This document shows positions 25,774 to 37,438 of a DNA stretch of 64,000 nt, one piece after another. The translations under genes and the position numbers were made by a program. Under the pieces are notes generated by a model. The model searched no databases. It was not told the origin of the DNA and saw nothing but the letters and a program-made list of their open reading frames with translations. Within the stretch, counting starts at the first letter, position 1. Each line of letters starts with the position of its first letter. The DNA comes from Acanthochlamys bracteata (taxonomy: Eukaryota > Streptophyta > Magnoliopsida > Pandanales > Velloziaceae), in NCBI GenBank assembly GCA_019914995.1, contig CM034129.1:2803725-2867724 (forward strand). Direction: 5' to 3'.

Positions 25774-27476
25774 ATGCTAAGCAAGAAGAATAGTGGAGGT
25801 GTTAGCAGCAGCAGCAAGCAAGGTTTCATGTCTGATCAACCATTGCCTTCGCCCACTTATAATAGCCCTAGAAGTCCCCTATTTGGTTCACCAAGATTCT
25901 TTGTTGGTTTGTCGCCCAAAAGTTTTTCAGAAAACCAAGCTTCCATGAGAGAGACCAAGTTCTTTACTACCTTTCATGAAAAAAATCCCCTGAGAGATTG
26001 CACAGAGCCATTTGCTGACAATAAATTCCAGGCTTGGGACAATGGGGAGCATAGAGCAGTAGGACTGGGCATTGTTGATACTTTGGATGACAGTAAAATC
26101 AATATGAAAAAATCAAAATTGAACACTAGGTTGCTGTTGTTTGGATCACACCTTAGAATTCAAGTCCCATCTAGTGATTCAAGTTCTTCATCTTCAATAG
26201 GGTCAGTCGAGTCTCCGTGCTCTCCTATAGAGTTTGGTGTCAAGACGAAGAATTCACAAGTTGCTTTGCTTTCCCCTATGGGACGACCTTCAATAAGGTC
26301 GAGCGACTTTGGCACTGAATCAGTGGTCTCATCTCCTCGTATCATCACAGGCCAGCTCCCAGACTCAGATATGGAGCTTTCCCTGACTGAGGACTACACT
26401 TGTGTGATCACACATGGGCCAAATCCGAGGACAACACATATCTTTAATTGCTATTCAATGGACTGCTGCAGCAGTGGCAATGCCCCCTCGGGGAAAGAGG
26501 ATGGCTTTCCTAATCACCGATTAGGTTGCCAGTCCAATGGTTTGTTCAACTTCTGCTCAACTTGCAAGAAGAATCTTTCACAGGAGGACATTGTCTTCTA
26601 CAGGTGACTAGTCTACACTTTAATGGATGATTATCCACCTAACGTCTTATTATTATGTGAACATGATTGATGCCCAAAATCATATAGTTTCTTTATTGTT
26701 TTGTTTCTTTTAAACTGTTTCTGCTTTGCTTGTAATAGTATTTGCATTGGATTAGTTGTCTTCAGGTATTCAATATAATCAGTAATGAGCAATATTTGCA
26801 TTAGATTCTATTGCTTGCAAATTTTTTTTTCTGATAGCATTCCAACTTCCTCATTAAAAGCTTTCTGATGAATATAACTCTTGGACCAATAAATTGAAAT
26901 GCTTGGTTCTGGTTTCATGCCACTGGCTTAGGACTAGATACTAGTGATGAACTATGAGAACAAATGGATTTAATCTAAGAAGTCTATGCATTTTGTCTGA
27001 TGCTCTGTTATTGAACTGGACCCTTGGGATTGCATGATTGTCCTATCTCTGTGTTCTGATGCTTCTAATTGGTTTAGTGTTCATCTCAATTATTGAGATT
27101 GTCATAAACTGATGGCTTAGGTTCAGTCGACTTCACTGATATCAGCTAGGAAAGGGACCTACCCTCTATCTTATATTTATTGTGTCTACAGGTTGATCTT
27201 ATCAGCTACCATACCAGACTAAATAGCAATTTTCATTCTTGACCTTATTAGAAGTCACACGGTTTCTCTTTTGTTTATATTCAATTTGTTTTCTTGTCTG
27301 ATATCATTATCCTTTATTATTCTCACAAAATCAGTTCATCATTTATGTTAGACCTTGCTCTATGTTTAGCATGCAATGACTTACAATTTTACAATTTCCT
27401 TTGGTATCACAGAGGTATGTCCTTCTGCAGCATTAAGTGCCAGTGCCAAGATACTCCATTTGGTGAGGAAGAATAG
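25774..27476 (+). CDS. FCS-like zinc finger (FLZ, DUF581) protein
   Basis: Two coding exons, 25774-26603 and 27413-27476, sum to 894 nt or 297 residues. FLZ proteins are plant adaptors that bind SnRK1 kinase through a Cys4 finger. The N-terminus has the usual SPR repeats (LPSPTYNSPRSPLFGSPRFF, residues 24-43), the middle has LLLFGSHLRIQVPS, and a TCVITHGPNPRTTHIF block precedes the finger. The finger spans the intron: FCSTCKKNLSQEDIVFYR in exon 1, then GMSFCSIKCQCQD in exon 2, giving the C-x2-C...FCS-x2-C pattern. The protein stops only 12 residues after the last finger Cys, with an extra Cys in place of the usual arginine-rich tail. The layout matches the longer FLZ members that end in a C-terminal finger. 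Family call is firm. Confidence 0.93.
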
Positions 27477-28679
27477 GAACATGTATAAGTTCCCCACACG
27501 CTCTAGAAGAAATGGAACGCTTGGTATGGTTTGCAGACTGTCAAGTACCCCTCACCTGAGTTTTTGTAATCCGGGAAAATTAAATAACCGTTCTATAGAC
27601 TGAGAGAAGCTAGGTGGTTTTGTTTGGAGGATTGCATAATCTAAACGCTTATGCAGAATCAATTTTTTCAGTTCTTTAATCTGATTTTCCATTTCTTTTT
27701 TCCTTTCTTCAGCGACCTTTCGTTGGAGATAACGTTTATAATTTTTGCTCCTAGCTTTTTCCAACTATCAAAAGCATGGTACCGTGGGTGAATGTCATTT
27801 TACATGTACTCTGTTTGATTTTGTGAAATTCATAATGATATGATTATCACTTTCTGTCTTTTGTTAACTAAACTTTATCACTTGACATCTGTTCCTTTTG
27901 GAGTCTTACGTGTTATGCATATTAAGTCTAACAAAATTGATAAAGTTAAATCAGATGGCTTTTTTTTTTTTGCATACTGTGATGATTATGATCGTGATAT
28001 TTGTGTCGAATATTACAAAGGTTATGATTCTGCTTCCAAGTTTGGTTTACTTATCTTTCAGTACACAGTCCATACCGTGCTTGTTTAAGGCGGTATGCCT
28101 GTAATGAAGATCAGAAAATGATTGCTTATGTTTGCATTTATGATTCTTCGTATGTATTTCACGAGATAATGATTTCGGGATAAGCGTCCTTATTTGGTGA
28201 AAAGCTGGTGATAAAATGTATAGGTCTCCTTCTCGGAGGTAAATGATAACTTCAGGTGTTCATCGAAAGAATTTTCTGATTTGCAAACAGTACCTTCCAT
28301 TCTTTATATACGAGTCAGTTAATGTGTTTTTCAATTGTTACTTGTCTGGAAGATATCTCTACAGCTATGTTTTATCAGTATCAGGTTTTGTTAAGACTTA
28401 CTGTTCTTAGATTCAAAATTCCTCTTCCACATGCTAGAGAAACACTGGGCACATGAATTTGGTAGTGTTACAGACGTTAGGGCAAGGAACTCCTTCCTAC
28501 AAAACCACCAATAATGTCAGATTTGCTCCCTGTTGTAATGATCAATAGGTCTTTTTCTAGAGACAGCAGATATTAGATGGATATTACAAGCTCAAGTTTA
28601 TTCGCATCGAAATTCAACATGAATATAAGAACTTCGTGCAAGAGTACGCAAAACTAATATTTATCTGGGATCAGAAAAT
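27477..28679. other. 3' UTR of the FLZ gene and intergenic DNA
   Basis: A minus-strand ORF at 27552-27764 would encode a lysine/glutamate-rich helix, but it mirrors a T-rich plus-strand tract and is probably chance. Nothing else was seen. Confidence 0.35.
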
Positions 28680-29065
28680 AGAATGCGTTACATAGCGACA
28701 TCTCTGGTGACACCTTTAAGAACCAAGTATTTCCTAAGAACAGCTTCCTTCTTGAATCCATCTTTCTCCACGACCCTTTGCAAACCATGTTCTCAACATC
28801 AGCTACGCCTCCAGCCGCTGCAGCTTGGGCCATTGCACAAGTATACCCTTTACAACCTTCTTCGCTGCTGTCGGTATGCCTTTTCCCCTGTGCTCATAAG
28901 CCAAACGGTATCCAAGCGACGCCCTACACTAGTTGGAGCCAACACACCGTTTGACAGAGATAGAACCAACGACTTGAACGTTGGATACAGTGCAGATGGC
29001 ACGGCACCATGCCCATGGGTGTCCAAGGATGTCGGTCCTGATGTAGTTTAGTCTATGGCTGTTGC
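28680..29065 (-). pseudogene. GNAT acetyltransferase pseudogene, copy A
   Basis: Side-by-side reading with the intact gene at 29404-29934 shows the same order of blocks: GACATCTCTGGTGACACC versus its counterpart near 29450, then TTTCTCCACGACCCTTTGCAA versus TTTCTCCAACACCCTCTGCG, TTCTCAACatC, and ATGGCACGGCACCATG versus ATGGCACGGAACCAAGG. Indels break the frame on both strands, and the N-terminal third is not recognisable. Same orientation as the intact copy, so a tandem duplicate that has decayed. Confidence 0.7.
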
Positions 29066-29403
29066 TTGTTGGTATATTGGTTCTCGCCTTCCCGGCGTTG
29101 GAAGTGAGCCACCAAGCGTCTGAAGCGCATGAGATGAGCGCTTCAGGTCACCGTCCGAGAGACCGAACGGGCATAAGATGATTCCTAGCGAGCGTTTTCT
29201 GCTGCTGTTGCAGCCATGGCCTTCGTAGGATACGCTGAACTAATTTTTTCTTGTTTTGTTTATATGAATGCTTTCTAACTTATATAACGAAATAAAACAG
29301 CAACCATTGTGAATCGCTCGCCAAATTTGACCTGATACTGGTTTCATCTACTAGACAAACAAATTGAGAGCAACAGAATGAAATTAACTGATAATTAACA
29401 CAT

Positions 29404-29934
29404 TCAATCGATCAGTTGATCATCAGTGTTGATGAAACTAAACATGACCATGTCTCTTGCCTTGCCTTTAATAACACAGTACTTCCTCAATACACCTTCA
29501 CGAGTAAACCCAGCTTTCTCCAACACCCTCTGCGACGCCGGATTCTCAACGTCCACTAACGCCTCCACCCCCTTCACTCCTTCCAACTCTTCAAACACCG
29601 TTTTCACCGCCAACTTTACTGCTGCAGTCACAATCCCACGGCCCCAGTACTGCGAGCTCAACACGTAACCCATCTCTGCTCGACAACGATCGTTTCCGGA
29701 AGCAGGCGTGATAGCGATAGCCCCCACCGGCTTGTCTGCAATGCAAATGGCACGGAACCAAGGGTGCTTGAGTACGACATCGTTCATGAACTTGAGTAAA
29801 TCTTCCTTGTTGGTGTACGAGTCCCAAGTGCAGAACTGGGTCACCTTGTCATCAGAGGCCCAAACGAAGTAGTCGTCGACATCGGAGAGATCGAATCGCC
29901 GGAGCGTTACTTGCGGCTTGCCGTCTTCTTCCAT
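29404..29934 (-). CDS. GNAT family N-acetyltransferase (RimL-like)
   Basis: A single-exon gene of 176 residues. It matches the plant acyl-CoA N-acyltransferases of the Acetyltransf_3/RimJ-RimL type: VTLRRFDLSDVDDYFVWASD at residues 9-28, the acetyl-CoA loop YWGRGIVTAAVKL, and the closing NPASQRVLEKAGFTREGVLR then YCVIKGKARDMVMF. The fold would transfer acetyl from acetyl-CoA to an amine; the substrate is not predictable. It sits between two decayed copies, so it is the survivor of a tandem family. Similar single-exon genes lie in tandem next to the folate transporter in Arabidopsis (from memory), which fits the order seen here. Confidence 0.92.
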   Translation of the reverse strand: MEEDGKPQVTLRRFDLSDVDDYFVWASDDKVTQFCTWDSYTNKEDLLKFMNDVVLKHPWFRAICIADKPVGAIAITPASGNDRCRAEMGYVLSSQYWGRGIVTAAVKLAVKTVFEELEGVKGVEALVDVENPASQRVLEKAGFTREGVLRKYCVIKGKARDMVMFSFINTDDQLID

Positions 29935-30309
29935 ACGTAAATTGATTATGTTATGCGCTGAGATCTGGTTAAGTGTTTATATGTAGTAACCTAACGAGTT
30001 GTTTGATAGATGGCTTGGGATTCAAGGTTCCTGAAACAACGATGGACAGAGGATGGCGGCAAGACGTTTCATAAAAAAGCTGCCGCTGACCGTGATAGAG
30101 ATGGTGGACATGTTGTTCTTCGCTGGTTTGACCTGACTGTAAACGAGCTTACAACACATGGAGTAGTCCAGAAATAAGGCCCAAAATAAATGAATTAAGA
30201 GTTGAGCCCATCATCAGCAGGCGCATCCCTTTGATTTTGTGAACCACGTTGATCTTTGGGATCTTTACGTTGGGTTGTGATTGCGTCCAAATAAAGAGAA
30301 TTGTTGTCG

Positions 30310-30485
30310 TTCCGTGGTTAATCTTTCACCGCCGCAGCATGATCTCTCGGCCCCAGTACTGCGTAGCAAGCACGCATCGAATCTCTTCTCAACACTTGTC
30401 GAAGCTGTAGTTCGTTTAGACCACAATGCACCCTACTGCTCTGCCGGAGAGACAAATGGCACGAAACCATTCTCGGTTTAGCAGG
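30310..30485 (-). pseudogene. GNAT acetyltransferase pseudogene, copy B (fragment)
   Basis: The block CGGCCCCAGTACTGCGTAGC matches CGGCCCCAGTACTGCGAGCT of the intact gene. About 110 bp on, GACAAATGGCACGAAACC matches GCAAATGGCACGGAACC in the same order and orientation. Only the middle of the gene survives and it has no open frame. Confidence 0.6.
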
Positions 30486-32700
30486 GACAGGGATAGGGTG
30501 GCGGCAGCTTTTGAGGTTAGGGGGGTAAGCCGTCAGCGTTCAAGCAAGAGGATTGGGACAGGGTGGTGCCTGTGTTTGTGCTCTGCAAGGAATGGCAGTT
30601 CTAGGACAGGCCTTTCTAGGATCATGTCGAGATATTTAGGAAGTGCGAGCGGCAAATCTATGATTCTTACTCTGGTGCTATATCAACGTGCTTAACAATT
30701 GAGATGATATTTGGTAGTCAACATGGATTATTGGTGGTAGACTAAGTTTCGTCATGAATTTTGGAATCTCCAACGTTACATTCTGCTTTGTCTTGTCAAA
30801 AGTTTGTGCCCTTAGCAATCTTTGTTGGTTTTGTTCTATACTGACGCATAAAGTTTCTCTTGCTCTGCGGCAAAAAATATACCTTCTGTGTAGGCATGCA
30901 CTTAACTTTCTACATCATACCTTGATTATTAGTTGTTTGACCATACTAAGATGCAATTTCCCAGACAGCTTTTTTGTTAGGTAAAATTTATGGCTTTTAG
31001 CCTCCTACTTTTTCTTATATTACTGTTGAAGCAACATGGTTTATTTTTGTGCAGTCCTCGCTTTTTATGTGCATTTTGAGGATAACGTATTGAATCTGCT
31101 AAAGTCGTGAAACAATGGAATGCCAAGATCATATCGGTAAGCTTTAGTTTATACTTCTGTAATATGCTACACTATTTCCTTATTCATCTCTAACAATTTT
31201 GATGATACTTGTTTAGATTAGCAAGATTAAGAGACCAAGATAGGGCTGCTGCTCTTGAGGTATGGGATCGCCTGGAAGAGTTTCTGCAGGTACGGCCACA
31301 TACACGATTATGATTTTCTCCCTGTGTTGGCTTTTTTTCCTCTGTAAAGGAGGATTAGTGTGCAGCTGTAAGTGCTTTAAGAGTATTCAGGTAGAATTTC
31401 ATTTTGTTTGTGTTTATAGAAAAGTTTCCCACTCCAACTATCTTATGGGTAACAGGGTAAGTACAAATTATACTAGCTTCATGACATTTTATATGGTCTT
31501 TTTTATCTGAGTGTATTTTCTTGCGTGCCATTTACTGTCTTAGTTAGGATTCTACTTCTGCTTCATGTACTTTTCATTTTGGAAGGAATTTATAGCACCA
31601 AGATATTTGCATATCAGAAATTTGCAAAAACAAATTTCGTCTAAAATAAGATTGAACTAAAGGATGTCAGTTGCAAAATAGATGTTGTAAATCATCATAC
31701 AAAGTACAAATAGCTTAAATTTGTGGAACTATGGCATAAAGAGATTGAAAGTTGAAATAGTGGTTGGCCAATATGAACAACTGGCTTGCTGTGATTCTGG
31801 GAAGACATGCCTACTGCAAGGGGTGGTTCACTTCTCCTGCATCAAGTGATCTTCTAATAAGTAATTTTATGCGCAGACCCATACTGTCAAAGAAAAAACT
31901 GGGAGTTTTGAGTTAGCCTTCTTACTATTTCAGCCATTTTAGTACGAAATACATGTTAGTGCCTTTTGGAAATGCAGATTTTAGTTAATTTGCAAAGTTG
32001 CATTCATTTCTATGGCTATGAATAGTTGTTAAAGGGGTGCCATGGCTGTCAATAATCTGACCTTGGCCTTCTTAAAAAAGCTTGGGATGGGATCTTACAA
32101 CCCGCATTGATGCGTGGTTGTTCAGAAATTTTAGTCCCTCTTCCAGAAGGTATAGAATAGACAGATATTTATATTCATTGAGGTGAAGTGCGCTTGTTAG
32201 AGGATGATTAGTTCTTCAAGAGGATGCACATATTTTTCTAAGTTTAGTGTAGATCCTGCCTAAATCAAGATTAGTTCTTCTTAAAATTACCTTACTTATA
32301 CAAGTATCATCGTGATATGACATCTGGACTTGATATTGTATTAAAGCCTTCATAGAAGTCAGTTAGTTGCTGCCCTGATAAATCTTTGCAATTCTAACCT
32401 TGTAGGTATTTTTACATGGTTTCACTACATGATACCAGTAAGACATGTGCCACACGCGCAAGCTAATGGATTGTTTGGGTGAAAATTGTGACACCAAGGA
32501 CCAAGTTGAGATCCATTTTCTGCGTGGGATAGAAAAGAGCTAGCTTCAACTAGAAATCATAATACATGAGATTCTAGATACTTCTATATAAGGATGCTTC
32601 TTTTTATTTTTCAGATATTGGGTAAAACTTGTTAAAGCTGTTCTCTGTGCTTTGGCTGTAGGCGTAACTGTAGTTATAACTATGTAGATGCTGTACCTTA
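30486..32700. other. Intergenic region with exon-like fragments
   Basis: Apart from an exon-like stretch on the plus strand at about 31214-31289 (RLARLRDQDRAAALE... between splice-like signals) no gene is seen. Upstream at 30474-30510 a weakly similar RDRDRVAAAFEVR reading occurs. I cannot assemble a gene from them. Confidence 0.3.
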
Positions 32701-33208
32701 AGGCATAGATGTTTCTTCTTGAGCTCTGGTCATCACTTCTGAGCTAGTAAACGTCCAATTCTTGAGGACTCCATCTACTGGAATAGCAATGTATGTAAAA
32801 AGAAAACATTAGTTTCCATACCTTTGTTTATTGATATTTATGATTATTATCCAATTCCTCACCTTTCCCTTGACTGATATTTGACATGTGTTTGGCATTG
32901 TTGTCATCATCATCGTCATCACATAGTTTAGGAAGCAGTATTGCACTCTCTACATCAATATTGATTCCAAGCAGCTCAGAAACCTCGCCGTCTACAACTC
33001 GGCAGAAACAAAGCGGCTCTGAATGAGCAATAATTTTAACCTGCTGGCAGCACTCAGGAGATGGATAGTCTATGGTGTCAGTTACAAAATTCAGGCAAGG
33101 GGACATATTGATGAGAACGTCTGTGCAGTCTCTTGGCTTATGCACCAAGGCACAAAATGTTGTAACAAGCAACAGCAGGAATCCCATCCTAAGGAGTCTT
33201 TCTTGCAA
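32701..33208 (-). CDS. Lipid transfer protein-like (8-cysteine motif lacking the eighth Cys)
   Basis: Exon 1 (32863-33208) encodes a signal peptide (LRMGFLLLLVTTFCALVH) and the start of an LTP domain: C28, C38, C53-C54, C67-x-C69 and C96, with typical spacing (DCTDVLINMSPCLNFVT, PECCQQV, EPLCFCRVV). After C96 comes a run of six Asp and no eighth cysteine. The donor GTGAGG lies at 32862. A plausible short second exon starts after CCAG at about 32780 and ends at a stop near 32700, adding about 26 residues without Cys or a GPI signal. That exon is inferred. C1 pairs with C6 and C5 with C8 in most nsLTPs, so one disulfide would be lost. First gene of the LTP cluster. Confidence 0.65.
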
Positions 33209-34981
33209 TTTGCAAAAAATTTTTAGTTTAGATTAAGGATGAGGGTTGAAGATTAGGATTGAGGGTTCAGGGGACATATAGAGATTTCTTTTATAGGCGT
33301 AGGTAATAAAGAAATACCTTTCGATAAGCATATGTGTCATGTCCATACAAGTCGTAACGTGTACAACTCTAAGGTTGAACACAGACTAGGTGTATCTTGT
33401 TGGCTCTTCACTTTAGTAGCTTACATCTCTTAATAATTATTAGTAATGGCTACCTACTCTTACTTAATTTGGATGATTATCACATGAGTGGCTGAGAATG
33501 GTTGAGTAGAGATGTTTGGAGTGTTTGTGTCAATGAAAATGATTTTAGGGATTAAAAATACATTTTGATGACAAGTTAGTGTCATATTTGGTCAATTATT
33601 GGATAGAGATTACAAAAGAACCCATTGTAGAAGATTCCTTAGATGAGATAAGTTTGCTACCTGGGTCCTGAACTTTTTTCTTTAAGACGGTACCTGGGTC
33701 CTGGACTTGTTCATATGTTGAGGCAATTTATCTGTTTCAGTGCCCATGACCAGCTTTGAGTCTTGCTTACTGAACCCCAACATATCTTGTTTATAGAGAG
33801 TAATCTTTCTTAGACATCTCGTTGATGTTATAACCATCATCGCAAATGGTTCCTTTAACACCTCAAACGAAAGTACACATTTCCACTGCTTCTAAAATTT
33901 GGTCTGCATATACTGGCCTGTTCATATTCAAGTTTTGAATGTTGTCATCAATGGGAGATGGACTTACTTAATGCTCAGAGAAAAAGGCATGAGGAGATAA
34001 GTACTTATAGAGAATGTTGAAGAATTCTGAATGCTAGTATAGTAGATGCTGGTATTAATAGCTGGGATACGCAATTTTATTGCAAGGATACACTCTCCTG
34101 CTTCCTCACTCCAAGCTAAACTATTAGCTCTAACCAATAGGACTTCTCTTTTGCTGTTGAGTTAGTGATCTTCTAACGACATTTGATAACATGAGGAAGA
34201 CAGAAGTAGGTTAGGATTTGTGGGCTAGGGACCTCGAAATGAATATATTGTAGCACTGTGCTTTTTGTTTTGAATGTGAATGAGTTTTCCATAAGATTCT
34301 TTGCACATTTTTTTAGACAGCCTTATCTTTTCTTATTTGTAAGAACATGAAGAGACAAACCAGATTAGAGTATGAGAAAGTGATAATGATATATTCAATG
34401 GTGTGCAGACATTCATTTTTAACTTTTTTTTTGGTAGTGCTCATGTGTACTTTGGTGATCAAGTACCTGCTGCTTCTGTAGCTGTGAGCAACAGATGTTC
34501 AGCAGGAGTGTGACACGATTATGTAGCAATTGCAACTTACCTTTGTTATATGGTGTCTGACTTATTGGTTAACATTTTCATAAGAGTTGGTAAATAAACA
34601 AGACTACTTGTTGTTGTTTCTTTTGAGAATGTAACTGTCTTTTATATTTGTTGTATGTGAATAGAGAATGGTTCCTCTTCAAACAAATGTCTTGACAGCA
34701 CTCTTCATACATTACTGCATCAAACTTGGTTTGATTGATTCTTATGTTCTTCGATACTCTTTACATCTTAATAAAATGTCCCATAATTACTTAACCATTA
34801 CTATAGTTGACCTTCATAGTTTAAAATTAGCATATTTTAGCTACTGTATAGAGCAGAACTCTGAAACCAGAACAATTCAAGTATTTTTGTAAATTACAGG
34901 ATATCGAGAACACACAACAACACAAACTGCACCCAAAAGGAAAAAAAGGGAAGACCGTATCAGGGTTTAAGCTCATAGGCT
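33209..34981. other. Intergenic region within the LTP cluster
   Basis: No gene was recognised between the 33.2 kb LTP start and the 3' end of the next LTPG gene. It should hold the promoter of the former and the 3' UTR of the latter. Confidence 0.35.
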
Positions 34982-35889
34982 TCAAAAACCAGTAGCATAA
35001 GCAGCAAAGAGGACGAAGAAGAGCAGTGAAGGATGGTTTAGTTTTCTGGTTAGCAGAGCTGAGGATGCCAGAGTTGCAGGGGTTGCTTTTCCACTTCCTA
35101 AAGAAGACACCACAGAACTTATTATCAATCATTGCATTGATTTGATTGATGTAATGATGTGACATGTGTGATCTGGAGTATTTATACCTTTGGGGATAGT
35201 TGAAACTGGTGGAGTTAATGCTGTTGAGGTTGGATCCTCAGTTGGCTCTGGTGGCACCTCGAGGGAAGTAGGTGCTGGCGATTCTTGTGGAGATGTTGTG
35301 TTCTTTGTCGTAGTTGTTGCGGACGGAGATGTAGCAGCAGGTGTTTGAGAGACAGCTGTAAGTGAGAGGTTTGAGGTTCATAGAAGATAATATATTTAGG
35401 AAATTTAGAATGTTAAACACTTAGAGCTTGCTTATTCAAGCCAGTATTGGTTGATGGAACAACAATGAGTATGTAGAGTGCCAGTTAACTTCCTCTATTA
35501 CTCTGAAAATTTTTGAACTGTTTGTGTTGTAGGCTTTCTGAGATTTGATAGCTGGGGATGGACATACCTGTGCATGTGCTGAGGGATGGAATCGTGACTT
35601 TGCAGTTACCAGGAAGTGTTGCAGCCTGGCTCTGGGTAATTGGAATGCCCAGAATTGAAGAAATTCCAAAGCTGAGTACGTTGCAGAGACACGTCATGGC
35701 TTCTGACCCTGCAATAGCAGCTAGTTGCGAACAGCAAAGATCGGAAGGAGCTGATGAGTTGCCAGCAAGAAATGTGAAGCATGGTGTTAGTGATACTATT
35801 GCTGGCGTACATGACTGCGCTGATGACTCAACCCACATCGTTGCTATGATGGCCGTGGCAATGCACATTGCAAGACCTACTCGAGCCAT
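34982..35889 (-). CDS. GPI-anchored non-specific lipid transfer protein (LTPG-like)
   Basis: Three exons, 35568-35889, 35188-35355 and 34982-35097, sum to 606 nt or 201 residues. Exon 1 encodes a signal peptide cut near residue 25 (SSA|QSC) and a full 8-cysteine motif: C27, C37, C52-C53, C67-x-C69, C96 and C106. Exon 2 encodes a Pro/Ser/Thr-rich linker (SPSATTTKNTTSPQESPAPT), likely heavily O-glycosylated. Exon 3 ends in a GPI-addition signal: small residues (ATLASSALL) then a hydrophobic tail (LLFFVLFAAYATGF). Such proteins sit on the outer plasma membrane and help carry cuticle or suberin lipids. Exon-intron layout is identical to the gene at 37.4-38.2 kb, so the two are tandem paralogues. 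Confidence 0.93.
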
Positions 35890-37438
35890 AAGATCTCTGT
35901 GCCTTTAGGTGTATAGTGTTAATTGGATCTTTAGAGATTGCTTAACTGACATGTCCCTGGATTCAGAGTTGGGAACTTAAATATGATGTTCATGAGACCG
36001 TTGGTTGTGCTTGGTTGGCCTGCTGGGCTAACTCGGACCCAGCTGTTGAGAGCAGTTATAGTAGAAGAACTTTATATTGGAGTTGGTTCTGGGTCTAGAA
36101 TGGATTACATACTTGGCTTTTGAGATCTTTATTAGTTGAACAATATCCGAGCTGGAACAGAGTTAAACTTTTAGAGGGTATAGGGCATGACATAGTAGAG
36201 TTAGTTGAACCGATGGCATGGATTGCATGCGAGCAATATTGTACAAAATTGTTTCAGTCTAGAACAATCACGAGTGCAGTACTGCAGCCTGCCTATGCTG
36301 AGGCCTGACCTACGAAGAGCATGGCGACCACAGCCAGGGCTAGAACAATCTCTTAGATGTTGCTTACATAATCTTTTGAGTAAACGGTTCTATTAGATTT
36401 TATAGGTAACATGGTGATAAGCAAACTAATGATTCAAGTGAATTGTTAACTAAGTGATAATGGCTCAGTGGTTGGCCAACTTCTGGCTTGTTCTGCTAAC
36501 CAATACATGGGCGGCTCTCGTAGCAACTAACTTTGAACGAACGATTGCAGCGGCAATGAAAAAGAAGTTGACATAAACATGTACTACATTCATTCCTGGA
36601 AAGAATTTTTGAGCTTCGCTCAGATTTGTGTAAGAACAAAAATGTCCATTGGCTAAAGCCCGAGCTGCTTGAATACCTTTCCACGCCATCGGAGCTTAGG
36701 ATTTTGTTTCAATTTTTCCCAAAGAGAAGAAGAGTGTAGTTTGCAAGGAGAAGATAGACCAAGTACAAGATAGGCCAAATGGGTCCAGTGGGTTCCAAAT
36801 AAAGGCACCCACAGGTTATTTTTTTGCTGAATGTTTATTTAACCTGAATCAGACCCCAATTGCATCCCACAGGTATAGTCGAACAAGGTAATGCAAGAGT
36901 GAATAAGAGTAAATTGTCTTGCCCTGAATATCTTGTTTACTGAATTCATGCCTAAACGAAATACCTTTTATTCACGTGAAGATTTTGTTTTAATTTCTTT
37001 ATGGGAATGTTTTCAGTCCATTCAGAATGAAGTCTATCAAATAACACTGTTCATTTTGGAGGATGCCTTCGTGATCTTATGGCTGTTTCAAGAACTTAGT
37101 CAATAGTTGCTTGCTGGAATGAACAGATCAGAGAAATAGGTGTGACCTTTTGACTTTTGGTCTATTTGTGAAAGATTTATAGTGCTGTTAGTTTCTATTT
37201 TCAATATCGTTTAGTGTAGAAGCATGAGCCTAGAGTCATCCACAGACCATTATACTAAAATTTAACTCGATTTATTTATATCTTCATATACATAAGAAAA
37301 TTAATTAGTGATACAGATCATGAAACCGATCTATACAAAGAATTCCTGACATAGAACTAAAACAGATAAAATACTGCAAAAGAACACAAAACCAAACTCA
37401 ATTAAGACATTATCAACTCTGCATCACGCTCAAGTTGT
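35890..37438. other. Intergenic region between the two LTPG genes
   Basis: It holds the promoter of the 35.9 kb LTPG gene. A minus-strand ORF at 36465-36689 starts MAWKGIQAARAL and has one hydrophobic stretch (NVVHVYVNFFFIAAAIV), but it has no recognised family and may be chance. Confidence 0.3.

Noticed and set aside
27552-27764. Minus-strand Lys/Glu-rich coiled-coil-like ORF
   Set aside because: It derives from a T/C-rich plus-strand tract in the FLZ 3' region and has no family match I recognise.
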